From Desulfothermus sp964427155 (lineage in GTDB: Bacteria; Desulfobacterota; Desulfovibrionia; Desulfovibrionales; Desulfothermaceae), in NCBI GenBank assembly GCA_964427155.1, contig CAYRSC010000017.1:1-64000 (forward strand): 64,000 nt of DNA. The letters run 5' to 3'. The notes under the pieces were generated by a model. It was not told where the DNA came from. It saw only the letters and a program-made list of their open reading frames with translations, and searched no databases. The translations under genes and the position numbers were made by a program. This document shows, one piece after another, positions 61,386 to 64,000 of the stretch. How positions within the stretch are numbered: position 1 is the first letter of the stretch; every line of letters begins with the position of its first letter.

Positions 61386-61925
61386 CTACAATTTAGGTTT
61401 GATGTATAGCTCACCTCCATAAACATCGTTTATTACAAGGGTGGGAAAATCCTCCACCCTCAATTCCCTAATGGCCTCTGGCCCCAAATCTTCATGGGCA
61501 ATCACCCTTGCAGACTTTATCCGCTGGGATAACAGGGCCCCTGCCCCCCCAGTTGCTCCAAGATAGACCCCCCCATATCTCTTAAGGGCTTCCTTAACCT
61601 CCTCAGATCTCTTACCCTTTCCAATAGTGGCCCTCAGGCCCAATTCATAAAGCCTAGGTGCATAGGGGTCCATGCGATAGCTGGTGGTGGGACCGGCTGC
61701 TCCAATGGGCCTGGAGGGGGGAGCTGGAGTGGGGCCCACATAATATATCACAGCACCCTCCACAGGAAAGGGGAGCTCTTCCCCCCTCTCCAGCGCCTCT
61801 ATCATTCTCTTATGTGCCGCATCCCTGGCGGTATAGATGGTCCCCGAAATGAGTACAACATCTCCCACCCTGAGTTTAAAGACATCCTCCTGTGTTAAGG
61901 GTGTGGTGAGTCTATAGGTATTCAT
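61386..61925 (-). CDS. Fumarate hydratase class I, beta subunit
   Basis: 179 residues. TPLTQEDVFKLRVGDVVLISGTIYTARDAAHKRM, AVIYYVGPTPAPPSRPIGAAGPTTSYRMDPY and FPTLVINDVYGGELYI match the C-terminal half of one-chain class I fumarases. With the alpha subunit it hydrates fumarate to malate using an oxygen-sensitive [4Fe-4S] cluster. Start overlaps the alpha stop by one base. Confidence 0.93.
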   Translation of the reverse strand: MNTYRLTTPLTQEDVFKLRVGDVVLISGTIYTARDAAHKRMIEALERGEELPFPVEGAVIYYVGPTPAPPSRPIGAAGPTTSYRMDPYAPRLYELGLRATIGKGKRSEEVKEALKRYGGVYLGATGGAGALLSQRIKSARVIAHEDLGPEAIRELRVEDFPTLVINDVYGGELYIKPKL

Positions 61926-62764
61926 TAAAATATAACCTCCTTATATCTCGCTGAATGACACTGGATATTCACCGCCACCGGTAGAGAGGCAATATGACAC
62001 TTAGAGACATTTATCCTCACACCAAGGGCAGTGGTCTTACCTCCTAGACCCATGGGACCTATCCCAAGAGAATTAATGGCCTCCAAAAGTTCCTGTTCTC
62101 TCTCTGCCATCTCTGGCTCAGGATGAGGCTCATCAAGGGGCCTAAAAAGTGCCTTCTTTGCAAGAATAGGGGCCTGATCAAAGGTCCCCCCTATCCCCAC
62201 CCCCACAATGATGGGGGGACAGGGATTTGGCCCAGATTCTGCCACCCTCTTTACCACAAACTCCTTTATACCATCCCATCCAGAGGCAGGGGTGAGCATT
62301 GTGCACCTGGACATATTCTCACTTCCCCCCCCCTTTGCCATGAAGGATATCTTAAACACATCCCCTGGGACCAGTTCATAGTGTATCATGGCGGGGGTAT
62401 TATCCCCTGTATTCTCTCTGGTAAAGGGATCACATAGGGACTTTCTAAAATAGGCCTTCTCATAGGCATCCACCATGGCCCTGGTGAGCACTTCTCCAAT
62501 AAACCCCCCTTCTATCTTTACATCTGCCCCCATCTCCACAAAAAAAACACCCACCCCTGTATCCTGACACAGGGGAAGTCTGCTTTCCCGGGCAAGTCTT
62601 GCATTCTCCAGAAGTTGAGAGAGTATTTCCCTGGCGGTCTGAGACACTTCCTCTTCATAGGCCCGCTTCAGGGCACTTTCTACATCTGGAGGCAGGTTCA
62701 CCCCTGCATCCATTATCACCTCTCTCATCTTCTCGTATATCTCACCTGCATCTATAATACGCAT
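61925..62764 (-). CDS. Fumarate hydratase class I, alpha subunit
   Basis: 279 residues. Three cluster cysteines are in SRLPLCQDTGVGVFFVEMG, ENMSRCTMLTPASGW and PNPCPPIIVGVGIGGTFDQAP. GENTGDNTPAMIHYELV is absent only in its first Gly (RENTGDNTPA), matching the family. It forms the catalytic cluster half of the two-subunit fumarase. It lies 12 bases after frdB. Confidence 0.93.
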   Translation of the reverse strand: MRIIDAGEIYEKMREVIMDAGVNLPPDVESALKRAYEEEVSQTAREILSQLLENARLARESRLPLCQDTGVGVFFVEMGADVKIEGGFIGEVLTRAMVDAYEKAYFRKSLCDPFTRENTGDNTPAMIHYELVPGDVFKISFMAKGGGSENMSRCTMLTPASGWDGIKEFVVKRVAESGPNPCPPIIVGVGIGGTFDQAPILAKKALFRPLDEPHPEPEMAEREQELLEAINSLGIGPMGLGGKTTALGVRINVSKCHIASLPVAVNIQCHSARYKEVIF

Positions 62765-62776
62765 ATCAACGCCCCA

Positions 62777-63547
62777 CTACTTCTTTTTCTTTTTTGAAAA
62801 TACGGAAAATAGCTTCCCCACCTTGCCCCCAAGGGAGGCCATTGCCATCTTCCTGCGCATGATGCCCAGCTGATCCTGAAGGGGGATCTTCTTGGGACAT
62901 ACATCCTCACACCCAAGTAGCCCCATACATCCAAAAACACCCTCATCAGTACCAATAACCTCAAAATATTCCTGATCACTTCGCTCATCCCTGGGATCAA
63001 TATAGAACCTGGCTATCCTGTTTATGGTAGCCGCCCCCAGAAAGTCCTCTCTCATCCTGGCAGTTCCACAGGCCGCTATGCAACATCCACATTCTATACA
63101 CCTGTCCAGTTCAAAGATCTCATTTGCCAGGTCATTGTCCATCCTCTCTTCCAGGGCATTGGGGTCAAATTGTTTGGTGGTATGCACCCACGACTCAATC
63201 CTCTTGGCCACCCCCCTAAACCATGTGCCTGTATCCACTGAAAGGTCCCCTATTAATTTAAAGACCGGGAGGGGATGAAGGACTATATGCTCTGGTAGGT
63301 CCTTGGTCTTTGTGTGACAGGCAAGACCTGGTCTCCCATTTATCACCATGGCACAGGAACCACACACTGCGGCCCTACATACAAAGTCAAACTGGAGAGA
63401 GGGATCCTGCTCCTCCCTTATCTCATTCAAGGCAATAAACAGGGTCATATTGTCCTTCTCTTCCAAAAAATAACTCTGCATATGGGGAACAGAGTCCGGA
63501 TCCATGGGATTATATCTAAATATCTCAAAATGAAGTCGTCTGCTCAT
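62777..63547 (-). CDS. frdB: Fumarate reductase/succinate dehydrogenase iron-sulfur subunit
   Basis: 256 residues. [2Fe-2S] site FVCRAAVCGSCAMVINGRPGLAC (around residues 55-77), [4Fe-4S] site RCIECGCCIAACGTARM and [3Fe-4S] site CMGLLGCEDVCPKKIP. The sequence style (RFNPxDPxSxPHxQxYxLEE start) is that of Wolinella-type enzymes. Carries electrons between the flavin subunit and a membrane heme/quinone subunit. In propionate oxidation it works as succinate dehydrogenase. The membrane subunit is presumably upstream, beyond the window. Confidence 0.94.
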   Translation of the reverse strand: MSRRLHFEIFRYNPMDPDSVPHMQSYFLEEKDNMTLFIALNEIREEQDPSLQFDFVCRAAVCGSCAMVINGRPGLACHTKTKDLPEHIVLHPLPVFKLIGDLSVDTGTWFRGVAKRIESWVHTTKQFDPNALEERMDNDLANEIFELDRCIECGCCIAACGTARMREDFLGAATINRIARFYIDPRDERSDQEYFEVIGTDEGVFGCMGLLGCEDVCPKKIPLQDQLGIMRRKMAMASLGGKVGKLFSVFSKKKKK

Positions 63548-63567
63548 AGCTTCCTCTCTGTTTTTTT

Positions 63568-64000
63568 CTATTCATCTTTGCTTATTACCTTACCCTCACC
63601 ATAGCCCCTGTCGCCAGGTGGCAAATAAAATACCTTAGACGCAGGTTCATATTCCAATGTGGGTAAATCTTCCCCTTCCTTCCATGTGGCAAGGGTCCTC
63701 GTAAGCCACTCTTTATCATTTCTGGCGGGATAATCTTCCCTGTAATGGGCCCCCCTGCTCTCCTTTCTCTGCAATGCCCCATAGGCAATACACAGGGCAA
63801 CCCTTATCATCCCTGGGAGTCTAAGGGCAGCAGCAAGCTCTGGGTTCGCACCTATACCATTGGACCTTAACCCCACACGCTTGCTCCTCTCATGCAGTTC
63901 CTGCAATGACTCCACTGCAGAGGTAAGGTCCTTTTCATTCCTAAATATACCCACCTTTTCCATCATTATTTCCTGCAGTTCAGCACGGATCTTATAGACA
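63568..64000 (-). CDS. frdA: Fumarate reductase/succinate dehydrogenase flavoprotein subunit, C-terminal part
   Basis: The frame is open to the right edge, so only the C-terminal 143 residues are visible (VYKIRAELQEIMMEKVGIFRNEKDL...). The IRAELQEIM-x-KVGIFRNE segment, the helical LQELHERSKRVGL, and EYPARNDKEWLTRTLATWKEG correspond to the C-terminal capping region of SdhA/FrdA; SRGAHYREDYPARND is the conserved substrate-side Arg/His signature. The FAD and catalytic domains lie outside. It precedes frdB by 20 bases. Confidence 0.88.
   Translation of the reverse strand, partial: VYKIRAELQEIMMEKVGIFRNEKDLTSAVESLQELHERSKRVGLRSNGIGANPELAAALRLPGMIRVALCIAYGALQRKESRGAHYREDYPARNDKEWLTRTLATWKEGEDLPTLEYEPASKVFYLPPGDRGYGEGKVISKDE

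Noticed and set aside
1..64000. CRISPR arrays, tRNAs, rRNAs, transposases, phage genes
   Set aside because: No direct repeat arrays, cloverleaf-like intergenic segments or mobile-element proteins were seen in any gap or frame.

Overview
The window looks like a chromosomal segment of an anaerobic, probably sulfate- or sulfur-metabolising Desulfobacterota (deltaproteobacterial) bacterium. The evidence is functional. It carries the alternative (siroheme-dependent) heme pathway genes ahbB/C/D. It has a group 4 hydrogenase-like membrane complex, an F-type ATP synthase operon without the a and c subunits, and a complete methylmalonyl-CoA propionate pathway with a Wolinella-type fumarate reductase/succinate dehydrogenase. 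Arginine is mostly AGG/AGA and isoleucine often ATA, which would fit a thermophile but does not prove it. No phage, IS element, CRISPR array, tRNA or rRNA was recognised.

Layout. 1-4.5 kb (minus): sugar-nucleotide genes (partial TIM-barrel isomerase, neuD-like, neuB-like, GDP-fucose synthase, GDP-mannose dehydratase); the first 2.2 kb is visibly AT-richer. 4.5-8.2 kb (minus): ahbC-hemB-ahbD-ahbB heme cluster, preceded by three uncharacterised envelope-type genes (8.3-10.1 kb). 10.3-18.1 kb: a small membrane protein (plus), then a six-gene group 4 hydrogenase-related complex (minus) whose large subunit has lost all four [NiFe] ligand cysteines. 18.5-23.7 kb (plus): aminotransferase, then ffh-rpsP-khpA-rimM-trmD, with trmD fused to a second SPOUT methyltransferase domain. 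23.7-31 kb (minus): TraB-family protein, UbiA prenyltransferase, tyrS, rny, a 6S RNA, zapA, a very short zapB-like gene, and glmU. 31.1-37 kb (minus): atpF'-F-H-A-G-D-C. 37.2-40.1 kb: a radical SAM protein (minus) and a CoA-transferase/GNAT fusion (plus).

40.2-64 kb (all minus) holds two acyl-CoA mutase modules. The upstream one (64 to 49 kb) is a single operon-like run: frdA (partial), frdB, fumA alpha and beta, a small protein, a biotin-carrying 5S-type carboxyltransferase, mdh, mcmB, meaB, mcmA, mmdA, mce, sucC, sucD, acs. Together these close the route propionate > propionyl-CoA > methylmalonyl-CoA > succinyl-CoA > succinate > fumarate > malate > oxaloacetate > pyruvate. MmdA plus the 5S/biotin protein could transfer the carboxyl group from oxaloacetate to propionyl-CoA. 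The downstream module (48.9 to 40.2 kb) has thiolase, 3-hydroxyacyl-CoA dehydrogenase, a second mutase pair, a second MeaB, an acyl-CoA synthetase and an unusual Trp/His-rich membrane protein. Its mutase carries Phe89 and Gln207, the isobutyryl-CoA mutase signature, instead of the Tyr/Arg of methylmalonyl-CoA mutase seen in the other copy. The second module is therefore best read as isobutyrate/butyrate metabolism.

The points most worth following up are the isobutyryl-CoA mutase module, the ligand-less hydrogenase-related complex with its half-ferredoxin fusion, the four-repeat membrane protein, the 6S RNA, the TrmD double-SPOUT fusion and a recurrent 5' leader motif in the acyl-CoA region.
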